In this document: positions 9,536 to 20,743 of the stretch, one piece after another
Layout of the letters: every line of letters starts with the position of its first letter
Position numbering within the stretch: the first letter of the stretch is position 1
NCBI GenBank assembly: GCA_022457155.1
Contig: JAJGOT010000134.1
Span: forward strand, 1,550,001 to 1,614,000
DNA from: Cladopsammia gracilis
Taxonomy: Eukaryota; Cnidaria; Anthozoa; Scleractinia; Dendrophylliidae
Length of the DNA: 64,000 nt
Direction: 5' to 3'
Program-made: the position numbers and the translations under genes
Notes under the pieces: model-generated
What the model saw: only the letters and a program-made list of their open reading frames with translations
What the model was told of the DNA's origin: nothing
Databases searched by the model: none

Positions 9536-11734
9536 TCCACCTCTTTGGCGGCATGTTAATCCCATCGCGTGATCCCACGCGCGCGCGCGTGACCAGTTCT
9601 CGCACTTTCTGCTCGGAAATGTTACACTGAGAAAGCAAATTTTAAGCCTAGATTTGCTATCAGTTAGACAATAACAAGAAACTTTCGATAATATCAAATG
9701 ATGTTATTGATTTTCTGTCGCTGTTTTTAAAAGCTTTGGTTATTACCGGCTTTACATGTGGTCTAATTTGACAGGATCCCTGAGCATGTTACCACTGGCT
9801 ATCCATTCTATTTGTAATCATGATGCATTGGAAAATCTCCGGCTGATGGTCAAGTACAGACAGCATAAAAGCGTTTTACAAAATTAGTTCAACAAAAAGC
9901 CGCAAATTGAAACAGTTTTGTTGCAATTTGCTCTGTGGTAATTTATGCGAGAAAAACAAAATGGGCACTTATTTCATGAACAATATCTTCCCATTGAGTT
10001 CTGCACAGGTGGCAGAACAAATTGAGGATAAACACATGCAATGCTATTTTTTTATTTAACTCCATCACTGTTAAGAATTGGAAAAATGTCAACTCAAGGA
10101 AACTGATTCCAATTTTTATTTTGTCAAAAACTGAAAAACAAAACATAGTAAAGTTCTGTTGACGAGCGTTTCGATTTGAATAATTACACTCTAGGATTTC
10201 ATCCGAGACTCAAAAGTAAGAACCGCCCGGCGGAAACTGTTTCGCCCATTACTCCCGAATATATGACTTGCCAGCTTGACTTGCATTAATTTGTGTTTCC
10301 ATCGTGCGTAGTTTTATTTCTCTTGACAAAAAACGTATACTGTTTACCACACTTGGCGACGAAACTTAAAGGTGACTCAGAGAATACTGAATTTCAGTTA
10401 AGGATTTAATCCATTGGTTAAACGCGACTAATATTGTTACGTCTATATTTTTGTCTTGCTTCTTCTCAAATATTTATCAATAGTTGCATTAGTCTCATCT
10501 ATAATTTTATTTACAAAAAGTACAAAGTATCGACAAAACTTCTTGACTAAATTTACATGTCACTCAGAAAATAAATTTTCTGATTTTTAATACAGAAAAG
10601 AACAAGGAAAATGTTTTAGGATGGGGAATAAAAATATAGGAAATTTTTATAATGATTTAGGCCCCTTCTTTCGTCGGTAGAATAACGGAGAAATAGTCGT
10701 TTGCAGCAATGGAATAATAACCTTTCCATGGAAAACTGCGGAATAACAATTAAATATTTTTTTTCACTTCCTTCCCTCGTAGCAACTAAAAGCAAATTTA
10801 AGAAACAAGAAAGAAGCTAGAATTATGATAATCAAGTGAAAATAATAATTATTCCACTGTTCAGTTCTCGAACAGATGTCTAGTTAAAATTGCATACTAT
10901 GTAATTTTTAATTCTATAATTTACGGTCTTGATTCTCAGTAACAAAAAAAACTATCACTGACAAGACGATATTTTTTTAGAGAAATAATTAGCTTGTTTA
11001 AATAAACCCATGGAACACAAGAGGTTTTAAAATTCTTATATGACATGAAACTGAGTTCACTGGAAACTTCTCTTTATTTGTGGTTGGCAAAATATAGTAT
11101 TCGCTTGATACCACGCTGTTGGCTAATTTCATCATATGTCCACAAACTCCGTTTTTACCAGGTTACAAGTCAAAATTTCCCAGCTGGGAATCCGATTCAA
11201 AGATAAATTTAATTAGAAATTTCTCTACCACCGCGCGCGCTCCGTGACCCATACAACTTGTTATTATTTTTCTTTATTTCTATGAAGTTGAAAATACGGG
11301 AATATTAAACGTATATACAGTGACTTAGCAAATTTCAATTGCATCTCAAGATAGCATTTTAAAAATTAAAATATTTGGCCAGGTGAAGTTATTTTCGAAT
11401 TTTCGTTTCAAAACTCAAACAGAAAAGAAGCCGTTTATCTCGATGCATTAAAAATCGCCTCAAACAATGTCGATAAACTGAACAAAAATGGAAAAAATAA
11501 TAAGACTTTCTTTATTACGCACCTTGCATACAACTGTTTCGTTAATAAATTGTTTACCGCATAAAAAAATCATTTGTTTAACTTGCAAATTTGGCGCTTT
11601 TGTAATATCCAGCATTTGGCACGCGAGGCATTCTGAGGCTTTTAAATCATTTATATACGAAGTGTTCACGTAGCCTGCAGAGTGAATTTAATTTGTCTGG
11701 TTGCTGGAAACGTCCTTTAATAGCTCTGATCATC

Positions 11735-12691
11735 ATGGAAAACGAAACTACTTCACTATATTTTGTTTCTGACGGTCTCCGAGTCGGGATTTGTTCTACG
11801 GTAGGAGCCTTATATCTAACCGCATCGATTCTCACAGTTACCATCAACGGCCTTTTGCTGTTTGTGATATTCAGAGATCCACTTAACTGCTTCAGGCGAC
11901 CATTCGCAGTGTTAATTACAGGATTAGCCACCACCGATTTTCTTGTTGGAGCAATTGGTGACACCACATCAGCGAAGAATGAGTTTTACTGCGTTAAAAA
12001 CGAAGACGGTGAATCTAGTTTTGACTATATCATGGACTATTTTATCGACAACTCAGCTACCGTGTTGGTCGTTGCTCTGTCAGTTGACAGGCTTCTTGCA
12101 GTTGGTTTTCCCATCTTTTATCGCTACTCCGTCAATACCACTCATGCTGCTATCGCAGTTGGCGCCATTTGGATTTATTGCCTTTCATTCAGTTTAATTC
12201 AGCTATCGGACGTTCCCGAGGACATCTACGACACTGTTGATGTTCATTTGCATGTGACATTTGCCTTAACGACAACTGCGATTATTTACTGTTTCATCTA
12301 CTTAATTATTCGCAAAAGAAGAAAGCTTTTCCCCGGTGCCAAGGAGACCTGTAACCATGAACAACAATTGAAACATATGAAACGCGAAAAAGAGTTCGCT
12401 TTCACAGCTTTTCTGATTCTTCTTGTCTTGGTCTTAACGCAGATTCCGTATCTCGTGATGACAAAAATCGAAGCAAACTGCGAAAGTTGTCTTGAAACAA
12501 CATGGTATTTCGTATGCCACAGGTTTTCTGATTTTCTTTTATGCATCACTGCCATTGCAAATCCTTTTTTGTACGGATGGCGAGTGAAGCAGTTCCGAAG
12601 TTCATTTATGGCGGTGTTCTGTAGATCGCGTGTAAACCCAGCAGACTTGGAAATTTCGCAAACAAAGCAGCAAAGCTCAACGGCAGAGTGA
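11735..12691 (+). CDS. Class A (rhodopsin-like) GPCR, paralog 1
   Basis: Single-exon gene of 318 residues. The ATG at 11735 is chosen because MENET is conserved at the start of all three paralogs, although the frame is open 14 codons further up. Seven hydrophobic segments lie at roughly 17-46, 55-78, 100-123, 135-158, 167-192, 218-243 and 260-285. Class A landmarks are N38 (helix 1), D68 in TTDFLVG (helix 2), DRLLAV at 118-123 in place of DRY, and NPFLYG in helix 7. The usual helix 6 CWxP is replaced by LTQIP, and the second extracellular loop has no cysteine, so the standard loop 2-helix 3 disulfide cannot form. There is one N-glycosylation sequon near the N-terminus. The ligand is unknown. 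It belongs to a tandem trio, closest to paralog 2. Confidence 0.93.
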   Translation: MENETTSLYFVSDGLRVGICSTVGALYLTASILTVTINGLLLFVIFRDPLNCFRRPFAVLITGLATTDFLVGAIGDTTSAKNEFYCVKNEDGESSFDYIMDYFIDNSATVLVVALSVDRLLAVGFPIFYRYSVNTTHAAIAVGAIWIYCLSFSLIQLSDVPEDIYDTVDVHLHVTFALTTTAIIYCFIYLIIRKRRKLFPGAKETCNHEQQLKHMKREKEFAFTAFLILLVLVLTQIPYLVMTKIEANCESCLETTWYFVCHRFSDFLLCITAIANPFLYGWRVKQFRSSFMAVFCRSRVNPADLEISQTKQQSSTAE

Positions 12692-14459
12692 TTTAAAGAC
12701 AAGGCGCTAGGCAAGGGTTTTTATTCTTTTTAAAAACATTTTTCCCTGAGCTGACACAAAATTGTGCTTGTTTTTGTATAACTAGGCAGGATTTGGTTCG
12801 AAATTCTGTTGTTAGCAGCTTAATTAATTTTTAATTCCCTGTCTTATATCTCAATTGCTTTTTCTTAAATCACGAGAAAAAATGTAAGCGGTTGGTCAGT
12901 AGTGCTATAAATAAGTGCCAGTTTATGAAGCTTTGGTGGTTGCGATTTCATAACTTTTATTTTGTATGACCTTGCTGTGGACAGCTGTCCCGGCATGTTT
13001 GCTCAAACTCTGTAAAATAAAATGCAACTGAATCAGCTTTCATGAGTTGTAGAATTAAAGCAACTTAAATTAATAAAAGGAAGCGCTCTTATGAAAAACA
13101 ATTTTTTCAAACAAAATTTTTCTTGAACTTCGAAGTATTTTGAGCCAAACACAGTTGTCGATTCCAGGTGTTTTAATTCTTAGTTTAAAATCCTCGTCAT
13201 ATGCTAGGCAGGCTTTCTCTCACATTAGTAGTATCGATTTGTCCTTTCGGCAGTAATTTTAAGTAGAATGTTCTACAAAATCGAATCATCATTGTATGAG
13301 TTTAACTATGAGCCACCTTTCTCAGAGCTGCATGCTCAATTTTTTTTTAAATGCGCAGTTTTCGTTTTGCACCTTGCAGATCAGCCGCTCTTTGCTATTA
13401 AAATTGATTGTTAGTCGATGGCAAAATACTCATGAGTCTTTTATGCACCTTATTAATTTGCACGTGAATGTTCTGTTAATAAATTATTTACCTTAAAAAA
13501 ATAAGGTCTTAATGACATCCAAGATTTGGCGCAGTAAACTGAAGTTTTCAATTATTTATACGAACTTTCAGCCCCTGTAGCGTCAACTAAAGATTTCCTA
13601 ATAGCGCATTTTGTTTACGCACGCACCATGAATACAGGCGTTCGTGCCACGCAGGCTGGGGAAAACAATACACGGTCTCTAAACTGTATCTGGTTTAGTA
13701 AATATATTAAAATAAGTCTTTCCACAAAATTTCTTCGATGTTATATTAACTGCTGTGCACTTTTCAAAGCGGTGCTCATTTACTAAAATGCATTTCACAT
13801 CTTTTGGGTGTCAAAAAAAAATTTAGTCGTCTTTCCAACGTGGTTGACTAGAGTGTCCTTCAAAAACCTTAAAAAACCTTATCAAACCAAGGTACTATTG
13901 TCTAAGCATAGAAATTAAAGAGACGGTTCATAAAGACGACGAAGACTAATTCTGATATCACTTTGGTAATGTTTTTTTTTTCAACTTTTGTCAGTAACGG
14001 TCTAATTTGTACACATGTTTTTCTCAGAAAACACTTTAATGGTTCATTGATACCTGAAAGGTGAGAATGAACAGATCAGGCCATTTCTAACTATTTATCA
14101 CCATGATGAGCCTGATCACAGGATATTCTCTCGCATCTGCTCAATCTTACACCCGTAAATTAAAAAGTTCCCAGAGTAAATCCCAAGCCGTTTATCTCAA
14201 TGAATCAAAAATCACCTCAAACAATGTCGGTAAATTAGCAAACATGAAAAAATGTCTTTCTGTTTGAGCACCTTGCAGGCAACTGTTTCGTTAATGAGTT
14301 GTTGACCGCATGCAAAACACTCATTTGTTTGTGGTATCAGCATTTGGCACAGTATCCTGAGGCTTTTTGTTTATACGAACTTAATTACGCTTGTAGCGTC
14401 AAATTTTGTCTTATTGCTGAAGACGTCCTTAGCAGATTTTGTTTGCGCACTCGACTATC
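12692..14459. other. Inter-GPCR spacer
   Basis: The 3' flank to about 12790 resembles that of paralog 2 (CATTTTTCCCTGAG, TTGGTTCGAAATTCT). The stretch about 13330-13630 resembles the upstream flank of the GPCRs but leads into no receptor. About 14188-14459 is the upstream flank of paralog 2 and matches 11433-11734. Nothing else is supported. Confidence 0.55.
13330..13630 (+). repeat. Orphan copy of GPCR upstream flank
   Basis: Landmarks of the flank occur in order: GCACCTTGCAG, GTTAATAAATT, TTTGGC at a matching spacing, TATACGAACTT, TGTAGCGTCAA and GCGCATTTTGTTTACGCAC before an ATG at 13628. The same series precedes paralog 2 (14270-14460). Here the ATG frame is not receptor-like, so the coding part of this duplicate is missing. 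Confidence 0.5.
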
Positions 14460-15443
14460 ATGGAAAACGAAACTAATTCTCCATATTCGGTCTCTGATGG
14501 TCTCCGAATCGGAATTTGTTCTTCGGTGGGAGCTTTATATCTAACCGCATCGATTCTCACAGTTACTATCAACGGTCTTTTGCTGTTTGTGATATTCAAG
14601 GATCCACTCAAATGCTTCAGGCGACCATTCGCAGTGTTAATTACAGGATTAGCTTCCACAGATTTTCTTGTTGGAGCAATTGGCGACACCACATCAGCGA
14701 AGAATGAGTTTTACTGCGTTAAAAACGAAGAAGGTGAAACCAATTTTGACTACGTCATGGATTATTTCATCGATAACTCAGCTACCGTGTTGGTCGTTGC
14801 ATTATCAGTTGACAGGCTTCTTGCAGTTGGCTTACCCATCTTTTACCGCTACTCCATCAAGACCACTCACTCTGCCATCGCAGTTGCGGCCATTTGGGTT
14901 TATTGCCTCACGTTCAGTTTGATTCAGCTATCGGACGTTTCCGAGGATATTTATGACACTGTTGACGTTCATTTGCATGTGACATTTGCCTTAACGGCAA
15001 CTACAATTATTTACTGTTTCATCTACTTGATTATTCGCAAAAGAAGAAAGACTTTTCCCGGCGCCGAGGAGACCTCAAACCAGAAAACTGAAAAACACTT
15101 GAAAAATCTGAAACGTGAAAAAGAGTTCGCTTTCACAGCTTTTTTGATTCTTCTTGTCTTGATCCTAACGCAGATTCCCTATCTCGTGATGACAACAATC
15201 GAGGCAAACTGCGAAAGTTGTCTTGAAACAACATGGTATTTCGTATGCCATAGGTTTTCTGATTTTCTTTTATGCATCACTGCCATTGCAAATCCTTTTT
15301 TGTATGGATGGCGAGTGAAGCAGTTTCGAAGTTCATTTATGGCGGTGTTCTGTCGATCGCGTGTAAACGCAGCAGACTTGGAAATTTCGCAAACTAACAC
15401 TTTGCCTTCGAACGGAACAAGGCAACGAAGTTCATCAGATTAA
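14460..15443 (+). CDS. Class A (rhodopsin-like) GPCR, paralog 2
   Basis: Single-exon, 327 residues, starting at the conserved MENET ATG. It is very similar to paralog 1 along its whole length. It shares the STDFLVGAIGDT helix 2 motif, DRLLAVGLPIFYR after helix 3, the RKRRK intracellular loop 3 start, LTQIPYLVM in helix 6 in place of CWxP, and NPFLYGWRVKQFRSS leading into helix 8. Differences concentrate in the third intracellular loop (an inserted TEKHLKN segment) and the C-terminal tail, which is longer and ends in serines. Upstream and downstream flanks are also shared with paralog 1, so the duplication unit was larger than the gene. Ligand unknown. Confidence 0.93.
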   Translation: MENETNSPYSVSDGLRIGICSSVGALYLTASILTVTINGLLLFVIFKDPLKCFRRPFAVLITGLASTDFLVGAIGDTTSAKNEFYCVKNEEGETNFDYVMDYFIDNSATVLVVALSVDRLLAVGLPIFYRYSIKTTHSAIAVAAIWVYCLTFSLIQLSDVSEDIYDTVDVHLHVTFALTATTIIYCFIYLIIRKRRKTFPGAEETSNQKTEKHLKNLKREKEFAFTAFLILLVLILTQIPYLVMTTIEANCESCLETTWYFVCHRFSDFLLCITAIANPFLYGWRVKQFRSSFMAVFCRSRVNAADLEISQTNTLPSNGTRQRSSSD

Positions 15444-16024
15444 TTTTATGAAAGCTCAGGTTGTTTTCTTTTTCAAAACATTTTTTCCCTGAGACATCAC
15501 ATTTGGGTGGGGTTTGGTTCGAAATTCTATGTCAGTTGCCTTTACTTTTTAAAATGACGAGAAGAATTGTAAGCTGTTGAAAGTGTTATAAATTGGTATC
15601 AGTCCAGTTTTATTAATTGCAGTTATTTCAGGAACATGATTTGATGTGAGTTGAAAGGAACTCAAACATGAAAAGCTATTCAAATTTAGTGTTTTTAAAA
15701 TTACGTTTTCCTGAAGTAAATACTTCATAGATGTGAAATCCTTGTTAAATTATTACATGTTTACTTAGTCTTCAGTGTGTACGACTTTTTTCGTTATAAC
15801 TTATAGATTTTAAAAGAGTTACTGAGTGTTACTGCTTTTGGAAATTAGCCAAAAGGAATCTGTTTAAACAAAATTCTCATAAACATTCCTCTCAATCAAC
15901 TCATTGTAAATATGCCCTCGATTCAGAAAATTAGTAATATTTACTTTTAGCGCAATATTCCGGTACGTGTTTTCAGCTGCTCAACCATTTATGTAAATTG
16001 CACCTTTTAAAAAATGTTGTTTAA

Positions 16025-16025
<1 letters not shown>

Positions 16026-16066
<41 letters not shown>
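16026..16066. repeat. (AT)n microsatellite
   Basis: About 20 uninterrupted AT dinucleotides. Confidence 0.95.
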
Positions 16067-16512
16067 CTATTATAACCAATATTAAAATTCAGTGAGACTG
16101 ATGAGAATGATATGAAAAGATTGCCTTTCTATTCAATAGTTTTAACACATATGTATGTAAAAAAAATAAGCACATTTCGTTTTTGAAAGCATGTGATGCA
16201 AAAATACCATTTTTTCTCGATTAAACGCCGGGCCCCGAATAAACGCAGGGTATAATAGAGGAAGTAGCAAGTAAGCCCCTCAAACGTTTATTTGTGGTAT
16301 AATAAATGTATAGTTTACTATATACCTGTGTATTATACTTTATATCAAGTTTTTATTTCTCAGTTAATTTCTTTCTTGGCAATACCATTTATGTACGCAT
16401 ATGGGAATGCTAATAAAGTTGGTTCATGCTAATAAAGTTGGTTCTTTCCAATAGCTTATCAGTTAAATAACGCTCATTTAAGTTATTTACTCTAACTGTT
16501 TTAAAAAAGCCA

Positions 16513-17872
16513 GTTCGATCAAATTTTGACATATTGATTTTTTTGGAATATTTCGAAAGGAAATCTTGTATTTACTAACCTCTCCAAACCGTTTTTTAAT
16601 CAGAGCACAGGAAGATCGCTTTTTCCGCCCTTACCTTTCGCATTTTCACAACCGCCGTTAAATTTGCATGTTCCTCAAAAAAAAGCCCACCAGCTCTCTG
16701 ATGCGTCACAGAGGGCTGCGGGAACTTCAAATCAGGAGTTTGTAGGAGAATTTGTCCAAGCTACAAACTGTTCGTTTGGACTGTTTTTCTGTTGTTGTTT
16801 TGTTTTTTGTTTTTTCAAATCATTAAGGTAAAAAATGATAGGGTTTAGATGTGCTGTGTATGGGTGTGCGGAGAAAGAGGCTGAAAGAAGTGCAGCAATG
16901 AGTATTAATACTTCATATGCATAGATGCGAAATTCTTGTTAAAACATATATTTACTTAGTATAAATCTACTAGCGTTCTATCACGAATGTTCTTCTCTTA
17001 TTGGCTACGCTACTCACTATCTATTCTGTTGTAAAAAGTGAGTAGAGTGAGTAACAACAACAACAACAACATACACTTTATTTTACAACGCTAGCCACTA
17101 CAACTATATAGCCTAATGGCGGCCGTCTCTTCGCGTTTTCGAAGTTTCTGTGAAGAGTATTTGTTGTTGAGTGAACGTCTTGCAGATTTATACTAAACAA
17201 TTAGTCTTCAGTACCTGTACGACTTTTTTTGTTATAACTTTTAAATGCATTTCATAAGAGTTACTGAGTGTTATTGCTTTTGGAAATTAGCCAAAAGGAA
17301 TATGTTTAAACATTAGTCTCATAACCTTCCTCCTAATCAACTCATTGTAAACATGCCCTCGATTCAGAAAATAAGTAATATTTACTTTAATGCAGCGCAA
17401 TATTCTGGTGATTTCCAGCTGCTTAAACCTCAGCTGCTTTAATTTTGCCGAGTGCTTGAGTGCTATTGTTTCGGCTTTTTCGAACTGTGTTGCGAAATTA
17501 CTGCATTTCTATCAGGCTCTTTCTCGCACCCCAAAAAAATCAACACATCTAGACCCTGGCATTTTTTACCTAATGATTCGGAAAAATCCGGGAAAACAGT
17601 CGACACGAACAGGTTTCAGCTCTGGCAAATTGTCCTATAAACTCCTCATTTGAAGTTACCGCAGCCCTCTGTGAAGGTAGAGAGCTGGTGGGATTTTCTT
17701 CAGAAACATGCAAATTTTGGCGTGAAAATGCGAAAAGTAATTAAAGGCCGGAAAAGCGATCTTCCCGTGCTCTGATTAAAAAACGGTTTGGAGAGATTAG
17801 AAAATACACGATTTCCTTTCGAAATATTCCAAAAAAATCAACATATCAAAATTTGATCGAACTGGCACTTAA
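16513..17872. repeat. Large inverted repeat, arms about 250 bases
   Basis: The arm 16513-16765 starts CCAGTTCGATCAAATTTTGA and runs through CCAAACCGTTTTTTAATCAG. It is the reverse complement, with differences, of 17617-17872. Both arms keep CAGAGGGCTGCGG/CCGCAGCCCTCTG. The 850 bases between the arms hold the second copy of a direct duplication and a MITE. The arms may be ends of a larger non-autonomous element. Confidence 0.7.
16958..17200. mobile_element. MITE with AGTATAAATCT termini
   Basis: The inverted termini AGTATAAATCT and AGATTTATACT bound a non-coding insert with a (CAA)n run. TTAG occurs at both borders (16956-16959 and 17201-17204). Copy 1 of the host duplication (15770-15785) shows the empty site. 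Confidence 0.7.
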
Positions 17873-18237
17873 ACAGAAAAAAACTGGAAAAAACTTTAAG
17901 TTTAGTTCAAAGGATTGCCGAACTTGATTTGAGCGATATTAGCATATCGATACTGTATATGAACCATACCCAAAATCGCTGGCCCAATTTTTTTAAAAAC
18001 AGACCTCCCGGCTGCAAATAACATACGTCTTGCCGCTGTGATGATTTTTTGGTGAAGACGGTCTTTTATTTAGAGTGTTTCGCGAATCAGCTCACAGGAA
18101 CTTTTGATGGAATTCTTGTCGCAGCTGGAGATAACTCGGAGTTCATTTTAAGGTCATTTAACCAACCTTGTCAAATTCTCCTTCACCTAGAGCCACCACA
18201 ACAATTAAAATTTTTCGGCCATTTCAACTTTAACAGA

Positions 18238-18317
18238 AATAAAATACACACTGCGGTTTTTTTACAACATGCATGCGTTGTTTTGTTATGTTTATAACCG
18301 CAGTGTGTATTTTATTT
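18238..18317. repeat. Short hairpin element
   Basis: AATAAAATACACACTGCGG at the left pairs with CCGCAGTGTGTATTTTATT at the right, around a roughly 40-base loop that contains ACAACATGCATGCGTTG. Confidence 0.75.
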
Positions 18318-18511
18318 TAATTAACAGATCTTGGCGGTTTACGCGATCTGATTGGTCCGCTTTCTCGGAACATTTATCATTATCCTCCTCCAATCACCTC
18401 CTTCGGAGGTGGATAATTCTTGAAATCGCATGGTAATAGTGGTAATTAAAAACGACAATTAAAGAGTATATGACACGAATTTTTTTCTTCTATTTCTTGT
18501 AGTTCAGTATG

Positions 18512-18797
18512 TATAGAGTTCTAAAGTGATGACGTCAAAAGAACTAAATTTGTGAAATTATGGGATTTGATTAGATATTTGGAAAGGGCATAACGAAAAA
18601 TGCTCGCTTGCCAAAAATCAGCATCTTATTGCAATTTGGGGGTGAGATATTGGCACCGTTATGCTCGGATGACTCCATACAAATCCTTCTAATTTTGGCC
18701 TCTGTTCATTTTTCGTCATGCCCTTTCCAAATATCTAAACAAATCCCATAAATTCACAAATTTTAGTTTTTGTGTCGTCACACTTTTGAACTCTATA
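18512..18797. mobile_element. Foldback MITE with TATAGAGTTC termini
   Basis: The left arm (TATAGAGTTCTAAAGTG, then GGAAAGGGCATAACGAAAAA) is inverted at the right (TTTCGTCATGCCCTTTCC, then CACTTTTGAACTCTATA). The arms are about 85 bases. It is non-coding. Confidence 0.75.
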
Positions 18798-19514
18798 AGA
18801 AATCATTTCAAGCTTTCAAGCCTTTTTTCGCCTTCAAAATACGCACTTTTTATCCTCAAAACGTCTCGGGGACTGGGATCTAGTGTTTATCCCAAATGAG
18901 CTATTATGACGTCACTTCGTGTACATCGGTCTTGTGCGAGTTCTATAACAAATGTTGATCTCAAATCCTCAATGTTGAGCGATTTGAAGGATTCGTAGAC
19001 GTAGGAATTGTTTGAAAGCTACATGGAACAAAAAGAGAAAACAGGAGAAGAAATGTAGGTTGTTATTGGCGAGATCGAACGAATAATATGAAGATGAACC
19101 GGTCGCTAGGTGTTCAATGTAAACAGTGTAGGAACCTGTACGTGCAGCTTCCTCGAGGTTTTTGTTTTCAAAAGAAATACCGCTGCGATTTGTATTGAAA
19201 ATAAAGAAAATTCAGCCAACTGCAAATTAAAGCGATGCCTTTTTCAATGGTCTTCAACTCGTCCTAATCATCATGCATCTACATTTGCATCTGCATCAAC
19301 ATCTACATCTACACTAATTGCTGCACATTTTTATCACGCTGCCAAGTAACTTTTGAGAGGTGTTTAAAATACCTAGGAGAACGTGTTTTTCAATCCTTTT
19401 CTAAAACTGCATACTTTTCCAGGGAACGCTTAATACGTTTTTCAATTCTCATGTTTAAAGGAAAACCTGAGTCGCCATAAGCAATTAACGAAACAAAAAA
19501 TAAATATCAGTTTG

Positions 19515-19584
19515 TAGCCTGTGACAGCCGCCTCCTCCCCTCAGAAAAAAAATCGGGGAGAGAAGCGAGGCGGCTGTCACAGGC
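19515..19584. mobile_element. TAGCCTG-family foldback element
   Basis: TAGCCTGTGACAGCCGCCTC pairs with GAGGCGGCTGTCACAGGC. It is flanked by the 10-bp direct repeat TATCAGTTTG (19505-19514 and 19585-19594). It belongs to the same terminus family as 7976-8048. Confidence 0.8.
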
Positions 19585-19765
19585 TATCAGTTTGGTGCTT
19601 GCACAAAACTATTTTATCAGATAATTTGTTTTATCGCATTAAACAAATGTCAGTTGGCACAGTCTCCAAAGGAACTTTTAAATAATTAATACGAACTTCC
19701 CAAGCTTTCCTTGTTTGAAACCTAAGAGTTGTTCTCGAGCAAGCGAATTTTGTCCGCGTGCCATT

Positions 19766-20743
19766 ATGGAAAATGAAACAGCTACGATCTCAGACAGCGT
19801 CCGAGTCGGTGTTTGTTCTGCGGTAGGAGCTTTGTATTCAATCGCATCAATCCTTACGGTTACCATCAACGGCATGTTGCTGTTCGTAATTTTCAAGGAT
19901 CCACTCAAATGTTTCAGACGACCATTCGCGGTATTGATTACAGGGTTAACCGCCAATGATTTTCTCGTTGGCGCTATTTTTAACACTTTGTCAGCCAAGA
20001 CTGAGTTTTACTGTGTTAAAGGTGAAGATAGAGAAACAGATTTTGACTTCGTCATGTATTATTTCATCGATAACTCTGCGACCGTGTTGGTTCTTGCTGT
20101 ATCAGTTGACAGACTTCTTGCTGTGGCATTTCCCATTTTTTATCGATGCTCTGTCAAGGCTACTCATTCTGCTATCGCAGTTGTAATTATTTGGTTTTAC
20201 TGCCTCGTCTTCAGTTTAATTCAGCTAACGGAAATCCCTGAGGATATATACGACACTGTTGATGTTCATTTACATGTAACATTTGCTTTGGCAGCAACTG
20301 CAATTATTTACTTTGTCATCTTCTTGATAATTCGCAAAAGAAGGAAATTATTCCCGGGAGAAGAGACTTCAAGCCGGACAACTACACATCGTTTGAAAAA
20401 TTTGAAACGCGAAAGAGAGATAGCTTTCACCGCTTTTTTGATTCTTGTAGTCTTCGTAGCGACACAGATTCCCTATCTTGTGTTGACCATATTCGAGTCC
20501 AACTGCAAGAGTTGTCTTGGGACAACATGGTTTTTTGTAAGCCACGAGTTTGCCGATTTTCTTTTATGCATCACTGCCATTGCAAACCCGTTCTTGTATG
20601 GCTGGCGGGTGAAGCAGTTTCGAAGCTCATTTATGGCGGTCTTCTGTAGATCACGTTTAAGCCCCACAGACCTGGATAGTTTACAAACTAACACTTTGCC
20701 TATGAACGAAACAAGTAAACAAAACACAACGAAAGAATTGTAA
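19766..20743 (+). CDS. Class A (rhodopsin-like) GPCR, paralog 3
   Basis: Single-exon, 325 residues, the most divergent of the three. The ATG at 19766 is chosen to match MENET in the others. The seven-helix pattern is the same, with NDFLVGAI in helix 2, DRLLAVAFPIFYR after helix 3, RKRRKLFPG entering loop 3, ATQIPYLVL in helix 6 and NPFLYGWRVKQFRSS at the end of helix 7. It also lacks a cysteine in extracellular loop 2 and lacks CWxP. Loop 3 and the C-tail differ most. Its N-terminus is shorter before helix 1. It is separated from paralog 2 by 4.3 kb of repeats, consistent with an older duplication. Ligand unknown. Confidence 0.92.
   Translation: MENETATISDSVRVGVCSAVGALYSIASILTVTINGMLLFVIFKDPLKCFRRPFAVLITGLTANDFLVGAIFNTLSAKTEFYCVKGEDRETDFDFVMYYFIDNSATVLVLAVSVDRLLAVAFPIFYRCSVKATHSAIAVVIIWFYCLVFSLIQLTEIPEDIYDTVDVHLHVTFALAATAIIYFVIFLIIRKRRKLFPGEETSSRTTTHRLKNLKREREIAFTAFLILVVFVATQIPYLVLTIFESNCKSCLGTTWFFVSHEFADFLLCITAIANPFLYGWRVKQFRSSFMAVFCRSRLSPTDLDSLQTNTLPMNETSKQNTTKEL

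Larger units (their letters stand above)
7312..11734. other. Long gene-poor interval with several foldback elements
   Basis: No protein gene is supported between the tRNA and the first GPCR. Listed separately are foldbacks at 7976-8048, 8480-8578, 8872-9187 and 9359-9535. The rest, especially 9640-11430, is AT-rich with no structure I could support. About 11430-11734 is the proximal upstream flank of the first GPCR and is shared with the second one (14188-14459). Confidence 0.5.
15715..17410. repeat. Direct duplication, second copy split by a MITE
   Basis: The about 240-base segment 15715-15965 recurs at about 16905-16959 plus 17201-17410. Shared strings include GAGTTACTGAGTGTTA, GGAAATTAGCCAAAAGGAAT and ATGCCCTCGATTCAGAAAAT. 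In copy 1 the sequence TTACTTAGTCTTCAG is continuous. In copy 2 a roughly 240-base insertion interrupts it, which gives the empty site for that element. Confidence 0.8.
15444..19765. other. Repeat-rich spacer between GPCR paralogs 2 and 3
   Basis: No gene is supported. Listed separately are a direct duplication (15715-17410), an AT microsatellite, a large inverted repeat (16513-17872), and foldbacks at 16958-17195, 18238-18317, 18512-18797 and 19515-19584. About 18800-19500 and 19590-19765 show nothing further. Confidence 0.55.

Noticed and set aside
9318..9638. 106-codon minus ORF and 87-codon plus ORF at 9.3-9.6 kb
   Set aside because: Both lie in a MITE with an internal direct repeat; their peptide repeats follow the DNA repeat.
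18049..18297. 82-codon plus ORF between GPCRs
   Set aside because: It looks mildly protein-like, but there is no ATG context, no splice signals and no recognised family, and its end lies in a hairpin element.
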